64,000 nt of DNA, from contig NZ_KB890024.1 in assembly GCF_000372965.1 (NCBI RefSeq), positions 3,474,839 to 3,538,838 on the forward strand. Reading direction: 5' to 3'. Source of the DNA: Hoeflea sp. 108 (lineage in GTDB: Bacteria > Pseudomonadota > Alphaproteobacteria > Rhizobiales > Rhizobiaceae). The notes beneath the pieces were generated by a model, which saw only the letters and a list, made by a program, of their open reading frames with translations, was not told where the DNA came from and ran no database searches. The translations under genes were made by a program, and so were the position numbers. Positions 41,758 through 49,993 of the stretch are shown here, piece after piece; the stretch's first letter is position 1; every line of letters begins with the position of its first letter.

Positions 41758-41869
41758 TGTTTCCAGCTGGGTCCAGTCTGGGTCGACGGAGCAACGGCGA
41801 TCATGCCGGGTTCATTGCACGCCAGCCCCGTCGAAAAACGGGGCTGGCGCTACAGCGTCACGCATGCTG

Positions 41870-42427
41870 CTACCCAAGCCAGATGGACACGATGTCGTTG
41901 GACGCGCCCAGCTCGACATTGACGCGATCTGGCCTGGAGTCCTGCGTAAGCATATCTCCAGTATGGTAGACGCGCGCATGCCTGCCGATCAGGGTTCCGA
42001 TCGGCGATTGCATCAGGTTCGCCACGTCGACCTTTTCCCGCATTCCACGCCACGGATAAGGAACCCATCGATCCCCCTCGGCAAATAACGTGGTCCCCAG
42101 GGGCGCCTCGAGGCTGTTCGTTCGAGAATGGACCCTGATGCCCTGCAGCGGCCGGCCTTTGCCCCAGTAGTCTGTCGGATCGATATCGACGACCAATTCG
42201 ACCGCTATGGGCTTGACGACCTCGCTGACGATGCCGGTCGGCGCCGCAGCAACAAAATCAAAGTCCTGGATGCCGTCCTTCGGTGGCGCGATGTAGTACC
42301 AAGGCGTCAGGCTGGGATTACTCCATCCGCTTGTGGGAACCTCGCCCGTTGCGGATATGTCAAGCATAGGTGGATTTGACTTCAGAACATGCACATCGAC
42401 TGTAGAGACTGACATGATGCGCTGCAT
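41870..42427 (-). CDS. Protein with C-terminal I78-type inhibitor-like motif
   Basis: A 185-residue protein without a signal peptide. The last 40 residues (LIGRHARVYHTGDMLTQDSRPDRVNVELG and a final VSIWLG) match the peptidase-inhibitor I78 pattern, where R-P-x-R-x-N-x-x-x-D/E is the core (RPDRVNVEL at 165-173). Residues 1-140 form an unfamiliar beta-rich domain (VDVHVLKSNPPMLDISATGEV, WYYIAPPKDGIQDF, VELVVDIDP) that usual I78 proteins lack. AAGGGAGG precedes the ATG. It may have an intracellular role or bind a partner through the N-terminal part. Inhibitor function is inferred from the motif only. Confidence 0.7.
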   Translation of the reverse strand: MQRIMSVSTVDVHVLKSNPPMLDISATGEVPTSGWSNPSLTPWYYIAPPKDGIQDFDFVAAAPTGIVSEVVKPIAVELVVDIDPTDYWGKGRPLQGIRVHSRTNSLEAPLGTTLFAEGDRWVPYPWRGMREKVDVANLMQSPIGTLIGRHARVYHTGDMLTQDSRPDRVNVELGASNDIVSIWLG

Positions 42428-42917
42428 ATTGTCCTCCCTTCGTATGTACACACATGATCATTGCAGCCAGCAATGCTTGAAAATACTGGCACGACGCCAG
42501 GAAAAAGTATCTGCCCCGTTTGGGTTAAGAACACGGCTGTGGCGCCGCCACACAGGCCGCCCGCCGATATTCGCGACAACGGACGATCACGCCGGGAGAC
42601 GGCCTCGCCCTTAATCTTCCATTAACCATCCCGCTGTACTCAGGCATGGAGATTGCAGATCGCCTCCACCTTTGACCACGGATGTACTGGCACAGGATGT
42701 TGAGGCGCTAGAGAAAGGTCGGGTTCACCCCGGCCTTTTTTGTTTCGCCCGCCCTCTCTGCTTCGAGCATCGAGGGCACAGGCACAAATCGTTCGCATGT
42801 TCTCACGCACGACCAACCAGATTGTTCTCGACGGCTCCACTTCGAACACCTATCTGCCCTGCAAGCAAGGACGGCTGCGATGCTGTCGGCGCAACAGGCA
42901 AAGCTCTAGGGGGACAG
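42428..42917. other. 490-base gene-free region with a strong terminator; possible small RNA
   Basis: No protein gene is supported between the I78-like gene (minus) and the aminoglycoside phosphotransferase (plus). The region is more AT-rich than its surroundings around 42440-42530. A strong plus-strand terminator sits at 42714-42741 with no gene ending before it, so a short transcript is likely to end there. TTGACC at 42673 could be part of a promoter but would give a very short RNA; an earlier start near 42600-42640 is also possible. Confidence 0.4.
42714..42741 (+). terminator. Orphan Rho-independent terminator
   Basis: AAAGGTCGGG (42714-42723) pairs with CCCGGCCTTT (42729-42738; one G-T pair) over TTCAC and is followed by a T run to 42741. 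It lies 176 bases upstream of the phosphotransferase gene. Confidence 0.8.
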
Positions 42918-43712
42918 ATGACGCAGCACGTGCCTATCGAGATCGATCTTCCCGGCTCGTTGCGGGACGCGTTGTCCGGCTACGGTTGGAGCCGGCAGAC
43001 GATCGGCGCTTCGAATGCCGGCGTCTTCAGGCTGGAGGCAGAAGGCCAGCCTGTGCTGTTCCTCAAGACAGAGGAGGCCGGCCCCTTCGCCGAGCTTCCC
43101 GATGAGGTGACGCGACTGAGCTGGCTGACCAGCCAGGGCATCCCCTGCCCCGAAGCGCTCCGCTTCGAAACCCATGGCGGGCACCACTGGCTGCTGATGA
43201 GCGCGCTGCCTGGCGGCGATCTCGTTTCGCAGGAGATGCCCGCCGTCGGGGCAATTGCCGTCATGGCGGGTGCGCTGCGGCGGCTCCATGCGCTCGACAT
43301 CGCCTCCTGCCCCTTCGATCATCGCCTCGAACACCGCATCGCGCTGGCGCAACGGCGCGTCGAGGCCGGTGAGGTCGACGAAGAGGACTTCGACGACGAA
43401 CGCGAAGGCCGCACGGCCGAGAGCGCCTTCGCCGAGCTTTTGGCGACCCGCCCCGCAAGCGAGGACCTTGTCGTCACCCATGGCGACGCCTGCCAGCCCA
43501 ACTACATAGCCGCTGACGGACGTTTCGCGGGCTTCATCGACTGCGCCCGCCTGGGCGTTGCCGATCGCCACCAGGACCTCGCTCTGGCCTGCTGGAGCAT
43601 CACCCACAATCTCGGCAAAGCCTGGGTCGAGCCGTTCCTTGCCGCCTATGGCATGCCGGACGCGGATGCCGGCAAGCTCGCCTACTACCGTCTGCTCGAC
43701 GAGTTCTTCTGA
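42918..43712 (+). CDS. APH(3')-II-like aminoglycoside O-phosphotransferase
   Basis: A 264-residue kinase-fold enzyme with the same length as APH(3')-IIa. ATP-binding lysine is Lys50 in LFLKTEE. The catalytic loop THGDAC has His188 and Asp190, Asn195 lies in QPNYIA, and the metal-binding Asp208 lies in GFIDCARLGVADRHQDLALA. The C-terminus is AYYRLLDEFF, almost identical to APH(3')-IIa. All catalytic residues fall at the same positions as in that enzyme. It would phosphorylate the 3'-OH of kanamycin/neomycin-type drugs. Base composition is like its neighbours and there is no mobile element, so it looks resident. Substrate profile is not proven. Confidence 0.88.
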   Translation: MTQHVPIEIDLPGSLRDALSGYGWSRQTIGASNAGVFRLEAEGQPVLFLKTEEAGPFAELPDEVTRLSWLTSQGIPCPEALRFETHGGHHWLLMSALPGGDLVSQEMPAVGAIAVMAGALRRLHALDIASCPFDHRLEHRIALAQRRVEAGEVDEEDFDDEREGRTAESAFAELLATRPASEDLVVTHGDACQPNYIAADGRFAGFIDCARLGVADRHQDLALACWSITHNLGKAWVEPFLAAYGMPDADAGKLAYYRLLDEFF

Positions 43713-43895
43713 GCCATCGCTGCATTCCGGCCGGAACGTCATAGTCCTGTCACGCCACGCTCCTACCGACTGCTGGCTTGACTGCGCCGGCTACCGACGG
43801 CACATCCCGGCCGGGCTTCCCAGGGCCCGTTTTGACGCTATCCTGCGCCCGCCCCCAGACGGGCAAATCGCGCCTCGAACAAGGGAGACCCGGCG

Positions 43896-44870
43896 ATGAT
43901 CAAGGCATTCGTCGTGGACAATGACCGGTTGCGGTCAACTGACGGCATCGAGGCCGACAAGGACCGCATCGTCTGGGCCGACCTGCTCAATCCGACACGC
44001 GAGGAAGAGGCGACGATCGAGCAATGGCTCGGCGTCGGCGTTCCGACCCGCGAGGAAATGGAGGAGATCGAGATTTCCTCGCGCCTCTATGTCGAGGACG
44101 GCGCCTACTTCATGACCGCGACGCTGCCGTCGATGGCCGACAGCGACGACCCGATCATGTCGCCCGTCACCTTTGTGCTACGCCGCAACCTGCTGGTCAC
44201 CATCCGCTATCACGAGCCGCGCGCCTTCCAGACCTTCCCGATGCGGGCCGAGAAGGCGTCGATTGGCTGCACCTCCGGGGAGACCATCCTGCTTGGCCTT
44301 CTGGAAGCGATCGTCGACCGGCTGGCGGACGTTCTGGAGCGCGTCTCGCGCGACATCGAGAGCCTGTCAAAGGGCATCTTCAACCCAACGGCCAAGAAGG
44401 CCTCCAAGCGCGACCGCGACTTCCAGCAGCTGCTCAAGGACATCGGCCGCAAGGAATCGCTGACCGCCAACATGCGCGACAGCCTGACCTCGCTGCAGCG
44501 CCTCGCCGGCTTCCTCGCCAACGCCACCGGCCAGACCAAGAACGGCAAGGATGCCAAGGCGCGGGTGAAGACGCTGGCGCGCGATATCACATCGCTCGCC
44601 GACCACGCCTCGTTCCAGTCGCAGAAGATCACCTTCCTGCTCGACGCCACGCTCGGCATGATCAACATCGAGCAGAACGGCATCATCAAGATCGTCTCGG
44701 TCGCCGCCGTCGTCTTCCTGCCGCCGACGCTCGTCGCCTCGATCTACGGCATGAATTTCGAGCTGATGCCGGAGCTCAAATGGCTGTTCGGCTACCCCTT
44801 CGCGTTGGGCCTGATGATCGTCTCGGCCATCCTTCCATTCTGGTGGTTCCGCAGCCGCGGCTGGCTCTGA
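43896..44870 (+). CDS. CorA-type magnesium/divalent cation transporter
   Basis: A 324-residue CorA-family channel. The large cytoplasmic N-terminal domain includes a long helix with DRLADVLERVSRDIESLS (about 135-155). Two C-terminal transmembrane helices follow, with the selectivity motif YGMNFELMPEL between them (GMN at about residue 283). It forms a homopentamer in relatives and imports Mg2+ (sometimes Co2+, Ni2+ or Zn2+). The basic C-terminal end RSRGWL is typical. It is transcribed alone. Confidence 0.94.
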   Translation: MIKAFVVDNDRLRSTDGIEADKDRIVWADLLNPTREEEATIEQWLGVGVPTREEMEEIEISSRLYVEDGAYFMTATLPSMADSDDPIMSPVTFVLRRNLLVTIRYHEPRAFQTFPMRAEKASIGCTSGETILLGLLEAIVDRLADVLERVSRDIESLSKGIFNPTAKKASKRDRDFQQLLKDIGRKESLTANMRDSLTSLQRLAGFLANATGQTKNGKDAKARVKTLARDITSLADHASFQSQKITFLLDATLGMINIEQNGIIKIVSVAAVVFLPPTLVASIYGMNFELMPELKWLFGYPFALGLMIVSAILPFWWFRSRGWL

Positions 44871-44952
44871 GCCAACAGGTCGCCCGGTCCGGGTCTTGCC
44901 CATGACGCGAAACCGGCTCATGGTGATCGTACAAGATTGAACAGGATATCCG

Positions 44953-45414
44953 ATGAGCGTCAGGAAATGGGCCTATGAGGACCTTGCCGAGGGCGTCGTC
45001 ATCGACCTCGGCACCAAGGTCGTACGGGCCGAAGAGATCATCGAATTCGCCTCGGAATTCGACGCCCAGCCCTTCCATCTCGACGAAGAGGCCGGCAGGG
45101 CGAGCATTCTCGGCGGGCTGTCGGCGTCTGGCTGGCACACCTGCTCGATGTTCATGCGCATGCTGTGCGACGCCGTCCTGCTCGACTCGACATCGCAGGG
45201 CGCGCCCGGCATCGACTACGCCAAGTGGAAACGGCCGGTGCTGGCAGGCGACACGCTCGGCGGCAGGCTGACGGTCCTGTCCAGCCGCCTGTCGCGGTCG
45301 AAGCCGGGGCTCGGCTTCGTCAGCTGGCGCGCCGAGCTCGTCAACCAGAAGGGCGAGACGGTGTTCGAGTTGGTCAACACCTGCATGTTCCTGACCCGCG
45401 AGGCCACTCGATGA
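44953..45414 (+). CDS. MaoC family (R)-hydratase, first of pair
   Basis: A 153-residue hot-dog-fold hydratase. The catalytic dyad is Asp37 and His42 in EFDAQPFHLDEE, followed by LSASGWHTCSMFMRM. Such proteins hydrate 2-enoyl-CoA or related thioesters and often work as dimers or as heteromers of two small subunits. Its stop overlaps the ATG of the next MaoC gene (ATGA), so the two are coupled and may form a heteromer. The substrate is unknown. Confidence 0.92.
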   Translation: MSVRKWAYEDLAEGVVIDLGTKVVRAEEIIEFASEFDAQPFHLDEEAGRASILGGLSASGWHTCSMFMRMLCDAVLLDSTSQGAPGIDYAKWKRPVLAGDTLGGRLTVLSSRLSRSKPGLGFVSWRAELVNQKGETVFELVNTCMFLTREATR

Positions 45415-45869
45415 CCCTCGACGACTATCTCGGCATCGGCGAAACCATCACGCTCGGCAGCCATCATTTCAGCGCCGAGGCGATCAAGGACTTTGCCCGC
45501 AAATACGATCCCCAACCCTTCCACACCGACGAGGACGCGGCCAGGAACAGCGTCTTCGGCAGTCTCTGCGCCTCGGGCTGGCACACCACGGCGGTGTGGA
45601 TGAAGCTCAACCTGGCGCATCGCGGCCGCGCCTGGGACGGCGAGGGCCCAAAGCCCGAGTTCGGCCCCTCACCCGGCTTCAAGAACCTGAAATGGCTGAA
45701 GCCGGTCTTTGCCGGCGAGACCGTGACATTCACCCGGCGTGGCCTCGACCATCGGCCCCTCGCCTCACGGCCCGGCTGGCGCATGCTGACGATCCACTCC
45801 GAAGCCTTCGATTCGACCGGCGACAAGGTGCTTGAGTTTGACAGCGCCGTGCTGGTGAAGGTGGGCTAG
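45411..45869 (+). CDS. MaoC family (R)-hydratase, second of pair
   Basis: A 152-residue paralogue of the preceding gene. The dyad Asp33 and His38 lies in KYDPQPFHTDED, and LCASGWHTTAVWMKL follows. Because both copies keep the dyad, both may be active, unlike many heteromeric pairs in which one subunit loses it. The start codon overlaps the previous stop by four bases. The downstream 278 bases before apt hold a hairpin at 46067-46093 but no gene. Confidence 0.92.
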   Translation: MTLDDYLGIGETITLGSHHFSAEAIKDFARKYDPQPFHTDEDAARNSVFGSLCASGWHTTAVWMKLNLAHRGRAWDGEGPKPEFGPSPGFKNLKWLKPVFAGETVTFTRRGLDHRPLASRPGWRMLTIHSEAFDSTGDKVLEFDSAVLVKVG

Positions 45870-46066
45870 CCTTCCCTCTCCCTTGTCGGGTGAGGAGTGG
45901 TGACCGAAGATCAGGAAAAGCCAACGATCTGGCCATTTTCAAAGAACTCCTTCGGCCTCCTCTGGCCCGCCCAAGAAATCCTCTGGCCGCGGAAACGCTC
46001 ACCCCGCTCGAGACATCAATAGGCCTCGCGAAATGCAGCGAGGAACGTGCCTGCCCGCCAAACGCA

Positions 46067-46093
46067 ACGAGGCGAGGAAATTCCCCGCCTCGT
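46067..46093. other. Long imperfect hairpin downstream of apt
   Basis: ACGAGGCG-A-GGAA-A-TTCC-C-CGCCTCGT forms a 12-pair stem with one internal mismatch. It lies 55 bases beyond the apt stop (minus strand) and 198 bases beyond the MaoC stop. No T run follows on either strand, so termination is uncertain. Confidence 0.4.
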
Positions 46094-46147
46094 CGCACTA
46101 CCAATACTCCAGGCGCAGCGGCCCGCTATGCCGCCTGAAACCGCCGC

Positions 46148-46693
46148 TCAGTGCCCGTCGAAAGCGATCAGGGTGCGCACATCGACGCCGAGCGCCTCGA
46201 GCTTCCTGCGGCCGCCGAGGTCGGGCAGATCGATGACGAAGCAGGCGGCGACAATGTCGGCGCCGATCTGGCGAAGCAGCTTGACGGCGGCTTCCGCGGT
46301 GCCGCCTGTCGCGATGAGGTCGTCGACCAGGATGACCTTCTCGCCGGGCGCGACCGCGTCCTTGTGCATCTCCATCTCGTCGAGGCCGTATTCAAGGCTG
46401 TAGGCGATGCGCACGGTCTCGTGCGGCAGCTTGCCCTTCTTGCGGATCGGCACGAAGCCGGAAGACATCTGATGGGCCATGGCGCCGCCGAGGATGAAGC
46501 CGCGCGCCTCGATGCCGGCGATCTTGTCGATCTTGGTCCCGGCATAAGGATGGACCAGCTCGTCGATGGAGCGACGGAAGGCGCGCGCATCGCCGAGCAG
46601 CGTGGTGATGTCGCGGAACATGACGCCGGGCTTGGGATAGTCGGGAATATTGCGGATCGAGGAGATCAGCGTCTGCTCGAGGGAAGTGCTCAT
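46148..46693 (-). CDS. apt: Adenine phosphoribosyltransferase
   Basis: A 181-residue purine-salvage enzyme joining adenine and PRPP to AMP. The N-terminal IRNIPDYPKPGVMFRDIT and the PRPP loop VILVDDLIATGGTAEAAVKLL are intact, with IAGIEARGFILGGAMA between them. GGAG lies upstream of the ATG giving MSTSLEQTL; the longer open frame upstream is unlikely to code. It lies downstream of the bc1 operon but is separated from it by a strong terminator. Confidence 0.96.
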   Translation of the reverse strand: MSTSLEQTLISSIRNIPDYPKPGVMFRDITTLLGDARAFRRSIDELVHPYAGTKIDKIAGIEARGFILGGAMAHQMSSGFVPIRKKGKLPHETVRIAYSLEYGLDEMEMHKDAVAPGEKVILVDDLIATGGTAEAAVKLLRQIGADIVAACFVIDLPDLGGRRKLEALGVDVRTLIAFDGH

Positions 46694-46835
46694 CGGCGGG
46701 GCTCCGTTGTCTCCAGCCGGCACGTCATCGGCAAGGACGCGCAACCACACTGTAGAACCGTGAATCTGTGCAAGCCCGAACCGGAAGTCCAATCCGGCCC
46801 AAGGACAATGCCCGTCACTTTTGACGGCTTGGGCA

Positions 46836-46866
46836 GCAAAAGAAAAGGGCGCCTTTCGGCGCCCCT
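46836..46866 (-). terminator. Terminator of the cytochrome bc1 operon
   Basis: On the minus strand GGGCGCC-GAAA-GGCGCCC forms a perfect hairpin with a GNRA-type loop, followed by TTTTCTTTT. It lies about 27 bases after the petC stop. Confidence 0.92.
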
Positions 46867-46891
46867 TCGATTTCTTTTGGATCGTGCCCGA

Positions 46892-47755
46892 TCAATGGGC
46901 GACGTTGGCCCAGACCCGGCGCTTGGTCGCGTAGACGAGACCGGCGAACAGCACCAGGAAGATCATGACCGCAAAACCGGTCTGCTTGCGCACCACCAGA
47001 TGGGGCTCGGCAGCCCACATCAGGAAGGCCGCGACGTCGCGCGAATACTGCTCGACGGTCTCGGGCGAACCGTCTTCGTAGGTCACCTGGCCATCCGACA
47101 GAGGCTTGGCCATGGCGAGCGACTTGCCGCCGATGAAGAACGGGTTGTAGTGCGTGCCCTCGGCGATTTCCATGCCGGCCGGCGGCTGCTCGTCATAGCC
47201 GGTGAGCAGGGCGTGGATGTAGTCAGGACCGTTCGACGCATACATCGTGAAGATGTCGAAGACGAAGGTCGGGAAACCACGCTCGACGCCGCGCGCCTTG
47301 GCGATCAGCGAAAAATCGGGCGGAGCAGCGCCATTGTTGGCGGCGGCGGCAGCAGCCGAGTTCGGGAAGGGCGACGGGAAGTGGTCGCCCGGCAGCGCCT
47401 TGCGCGTGAACATCTCGCCATCGCCGTTCGGGCCGTCCTGCACTTCGTACTCGGCGGCGAAGGCCTTGACCTGCGCTTCCGAGTAGCCGAGGTCCTCGAG
47501 CGTGCGGAACGCCACCAGGTTCATCGAGTGGCAGGCCGAGCAGACTTCCTTGTAGATCTTCAGGCCGCGCTGGAGCTGGGCCTTGTCGAAGGTGCCGAAC
47601 GGGCCGGCGAAGGTCCAGTCCATTTCCTTCGGCTTGTGGATCGGGAAGTGCGTCGGCTCGGCAGCGTGGTTGGCTTCCTCGGCGGCAACCGCCGCGCCGG
47701 CGGTGCCGACGAGAAGGAAGCCGATGGCCGCCAGGCTGTGGAGAATCTTTTTCAT
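46892..47755 (-). CDS. petC: Cytochrome c1 of the bc1 complex
   Basis: A 287-residue membrane-anchored c-type cytochrome. A signal peptide (MKKILHSLAAIGFLLVGTAGAAVAA) is followed by the haem site CSACH (Cys72, Cys75, His76), the acidic docking region GDGEMFTRKALPGDHFPSPF and the C-terminal anchor TGFAVMIFLVLFAGLVYATKRR. It passes electrons from the Rieske protein to soluble cytochrome c. Its start lies 25 bases after the cytochrome b stop. In rhizobia such as Bradyrhizobium b and c1 are made as one fusion; here they are separate genes. Confidence 0.97.
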   Translation of the reverse strand: MKKILHSLAAIGFLLVGTAGAAVAAEEANHAAEPTHFPIHKPKEMDWTFAGPFGTFDKAQLQRGLKIYKEVCSACHSMNLVAFRTLEDLGYSEAQVKAFAAEYEVQDGPNGDGEMFTRKALPGDHFPSPFPNSAAAAAANNGAAPPDFSLIAKARGVERGFPTFVFDIFTMYASNGPDYIHALLTGYDEQPPAGMEIAEGTHYNPFFIGGKSLAMAKPLSDGQVTYEDGSPETVEQYSRDVAAFLMWAAEPHLVVRKQTGFAVMIFLVLFAGLVYATKRRVWANVAH

Positions 47756-47780
47756 TCCGGAATTCCTCTCAGATTCTCGT

Positions 47781-49082
47781 TCAGCCACGGGTTTCCGGGG
47801 CGGCGGTGGCGCCTGCGGGATGAGCCGAGCCGCCCTTGTTCTTTTCGAGCACCGCTTCGGTGATCGAATTGGGCAGGCGACGCGGCGTCTCGATCAGGCC
47901 GAGCACCGGCATGATGACCAGGAAGAACGCGAAGTAGTAGAGCGTTGCGATCTGCGACATCACCACATAGGCGCCTTCGGCAGGACGCGAGCCGAGCCAG
48001 CCCAGGAAGATGGCGTTGATGACGAAGAGCCAGAAGAACAGCTTGTACCACGGACGATAGACCGCCGAACGGACCTTCGAGGTGTCGAGCCACGGCACGA
48101 CGAACAGCACCGCGATCGAGCCGAACATGGCGAGCACGCCGCCCAGCTTGGAGTCGATCGGTCCGATGTTGAAGGTGATGGCGCGCAGGATCGCGTAGAA
48201 CGGCAGGTAGTACCATTCAGGGACGATGTGCGCAGGCGTCTTCAGCGAGTCGGCCATGATGTAGTTGTCGGGGTGGCCGAGATAGTTCGGGATGTAGAAG
48301 ATGAAGTAGGCGAACACGGCCAGGAACACGACCATGGCGAAACCATCCTTGATGGTCGCATAGGGCGTGAAGGCAACGGTGTCGGTCTTGGACTTCACCT
48401 CGATGCCGGTCGGGTTGGTCTGGCCGGTGACGTGCAGGGCCCAGACGTGCAGGATGACGACGCCGGCGATCATGAACGGCAGCAGGTAGTGCAGCGCAAA
48501 GAAGCGGTTCAGCGTCGGATTGTCGACGGCGAAGCCGCCCAGCAGCAGCTGCTGGATCCACTCGCCGACCAGGGGGATGGCGGTGAAGAAGCCGGTGATG
48601 ACGGTGGCGCCCCAGAAGGACATCTGACCCCAGGGCAGAACGTAGCCCATGAAGCCGGTCGCCATCATCAAGAGATAGATGATGCAGCCGAGGATCCAGA
48701 GCAGCTCACGCGGCGCCTTGTAGGAGCCGTAGTAGAGACCGCGCATGATGTGGATGTAGACGGCGATGAAGAAGAACGACGCACCGTTGGAGTGCATGTA
48801 GCGCAGCAGCCAACCGGAGTTGACGTCGCGCATGATCTTTTCGACCGACTGGAAGGCCAGCGTGGTGTCGTTGGCGTAGTGCATGGCCAGAACGACGCCG
48901 GTGATGATCTGCGCCACCAGCATGATCGAAAGGATGCCGCCGAAGGTGTAGGCGTAATTCAGGTTACGCGGAACCGGATAGGAGACGAATGAATCGTGCA
49001 CCAGCCGCGGCAGCGGCATGCGTGCGTCGATCCAGCGGCCGATGCCGGTTTTGGGCGAATAGGTCGAGTGTCCACCGCTCAT
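47781..49082 (-). CDS. petB: Cytochrome b of the bc1 complex
   Basis: A 433-residue eight-helix cytochrome with two haem b groups. The quinol-oxidation loop PEWYYLPFYAILRAI is intact, as are the haem-ligand helices (AMHYANDTTLAFQSVEKI, GYVLPWGQMSFWGATVITG). The ATG giving MSGGHSTYSPKTG follows AGGGGAC, and the longer frame upstream is not coding. It lies 17 bases after the Rieske gene in the petABC order. Confidence 0.97.
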   Translation of the reverse strand: MSGGHSTYSPKTGIGRWIDARMPLPRLVHDSFVSYPVPRNLNYAYTFGGILSIMLVAQIITGVVLAMHYANDTTLAFQSVEKIMRDVNSGWLLRYMHSNGASFFFIAVYIHIMRGLYYGSYKAPRELLWILGCIIYLLMMATGFMGYVLPWGQMSFWGATVITGFFTAIPLVGEWIQQLLLGGFAVDNPTLNRFFALHYLLPFMIAGVVILHVWALHVTGQTNPTGIEVKSKTDTVAFTPYATIKDGFAMVVFLAVFAYFIFYIPNYLGHPDNYIMADSLKTPAHIVPEWYYLPFYAILRAITFNIGPIDSKLGGVLAMFGSIAVLFVVPWLDTSKVRSAVYRPWYKLFFWLFVINAIFLGWLGSRPAEGAYVVMSQIATLYYFAFFLVIMPVLGLIETPRRLPNSITEAVLEKNKGGSAHPAGATAAPETRG

Positions 49083-49099
49083 GGAATTATGTCCCCTGC

Positions 49100-49663
49100 T
49101 CAGCCTATCCGAAGCTTCGTGTCGGAAATGAACTGGAATGTCGGAATATGAAGGTTTTCCGGCGCCGGACCTTTGCGGATACGGCCCGCCGTATCGTAGT
49201 GCGAGCCGTGGCACGGGCAGAACCAGCCGCCGAAATCGCCCTGCTGACCGAGCGGCACGCAGCCCAGATGGGTGCAGACGCCGACCATGACCAGCCAGTT
49301 TTCCTTGTCCTTGCCGGCCGTGCGGTCGATGTCGGTGGCCTGAGCATCGCCAGGGAGGTTGGCGTTGCGGGCGTTGGCGTCCTTGAGATCGGCCAGCGCC
49401 ACGTCCTGGGCGGCCTTGATCTCTTCAGGCGTGCGGTTGCGGATGAAGACCGGCTTGCCGCGCCACTTGACGGTCAGCGACATGCCCGGCGTCAGCGACG
49501 AGACGTCGACCTCGATCGACGAAGCGGCGAGCGTCGAAGCGTCCGGACGCATCTGGTCGATGAAGGGCCAAGCCACAGCGGCAGCGCCGACCACACCGGC
49601 CATGCCAGTGGCCACATAGAGAAAATCGCGGCGATTGGGCTCGCTCGTATCGGTTGCGCTCAC
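49100..49663 (-). CDS. petA: Rieske iron-sulfur subunit of the bc1 complex
   Basis: A 187-residue membrane-tethered 2Fe-2S protein. The twin-arginine motif is NRRDFLYVATG, followed by one transmembrane helix (to about residue 33). Cluster ligands are Cys130 and His132 (CTHLGC) and Cys149 and His152 (CPCHGS), with Cys135 and Cys151 forming the usual disulfide. The start is GTG with AGGAT/AGGT upstream. It is the first gene of petABC. The upstream 330 bases hold a perfect 14-base palindrome. Confidence 0.97.
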   Translation of the reverse strand: MSATDTSEPNRRDFLYVATGMAGVVGAAAVAWPFIDQMRPDASTLAASSIEVDVSSLTPGMSLTVKWRGKPVFIRNRTPEEIKAAQDVALADLKDANARNANLPGDAQATDIDRTAGKDKENWLVMVGVCTHLGCVPLGQQGDFGGWFCPCHGSHYDTAGRIRKGPAPENLHIPTFQFISDTKLRIG

Positions 49664-49993
49664 GGGACCTGATCCTTTTGCCTCAATTCCAACCGGAGGC
49701 TGAGCACTTGTCCCCGCTCAATGATGCGAGCCCGACGGCGCATGGCTACCAGGCTAGCGAATTCCTCCGGCATTTGGATTTCGGTTTATGCGTGAAGCCC
49801 GTTTTTGTCCAGTCGGCACGGGGCATATGGGCAGATTGTCGCGGGGCTAACGTTAGCCGGTGGAAAACCATCGCGAAGACGCCGAATTCCGCGGGTTTGC
49901 GGCCAGCCGGGCGAGCGCCGGACGGAGCTTCTAACAAGTGCCGTGGACCCGGGCGGCGATGGCCGACCTTGCCGCGGCTCGGCCCCTGTTGGC
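49664..49993. other. Gene-free region containing the bc1 operon promoter
   Basis: Between the Rieske start and the small gene at 49994 (both minus strand) there is no coding sequence. A minus-strand TGGACA-N17-TAAACC at about 49785-49815 is a weak promoter candidate. A 14-base perfect palindrome lies at 49845-49858, upstream of it. The cassette at 19442-22146 resembles petPR, so this region would be a test target for that regulator. Confidence 0.4.
49845..49858. promoter_or_regulatory. Perfect palindrome upstream of the bc1 operon
   Basis: GGCTAACGTTAGCC is a perfect 14-base palindrome, about 182 bases before the petA GTG. It could be an operator. No other copy was noticed in the window. Confidence 0.35.
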
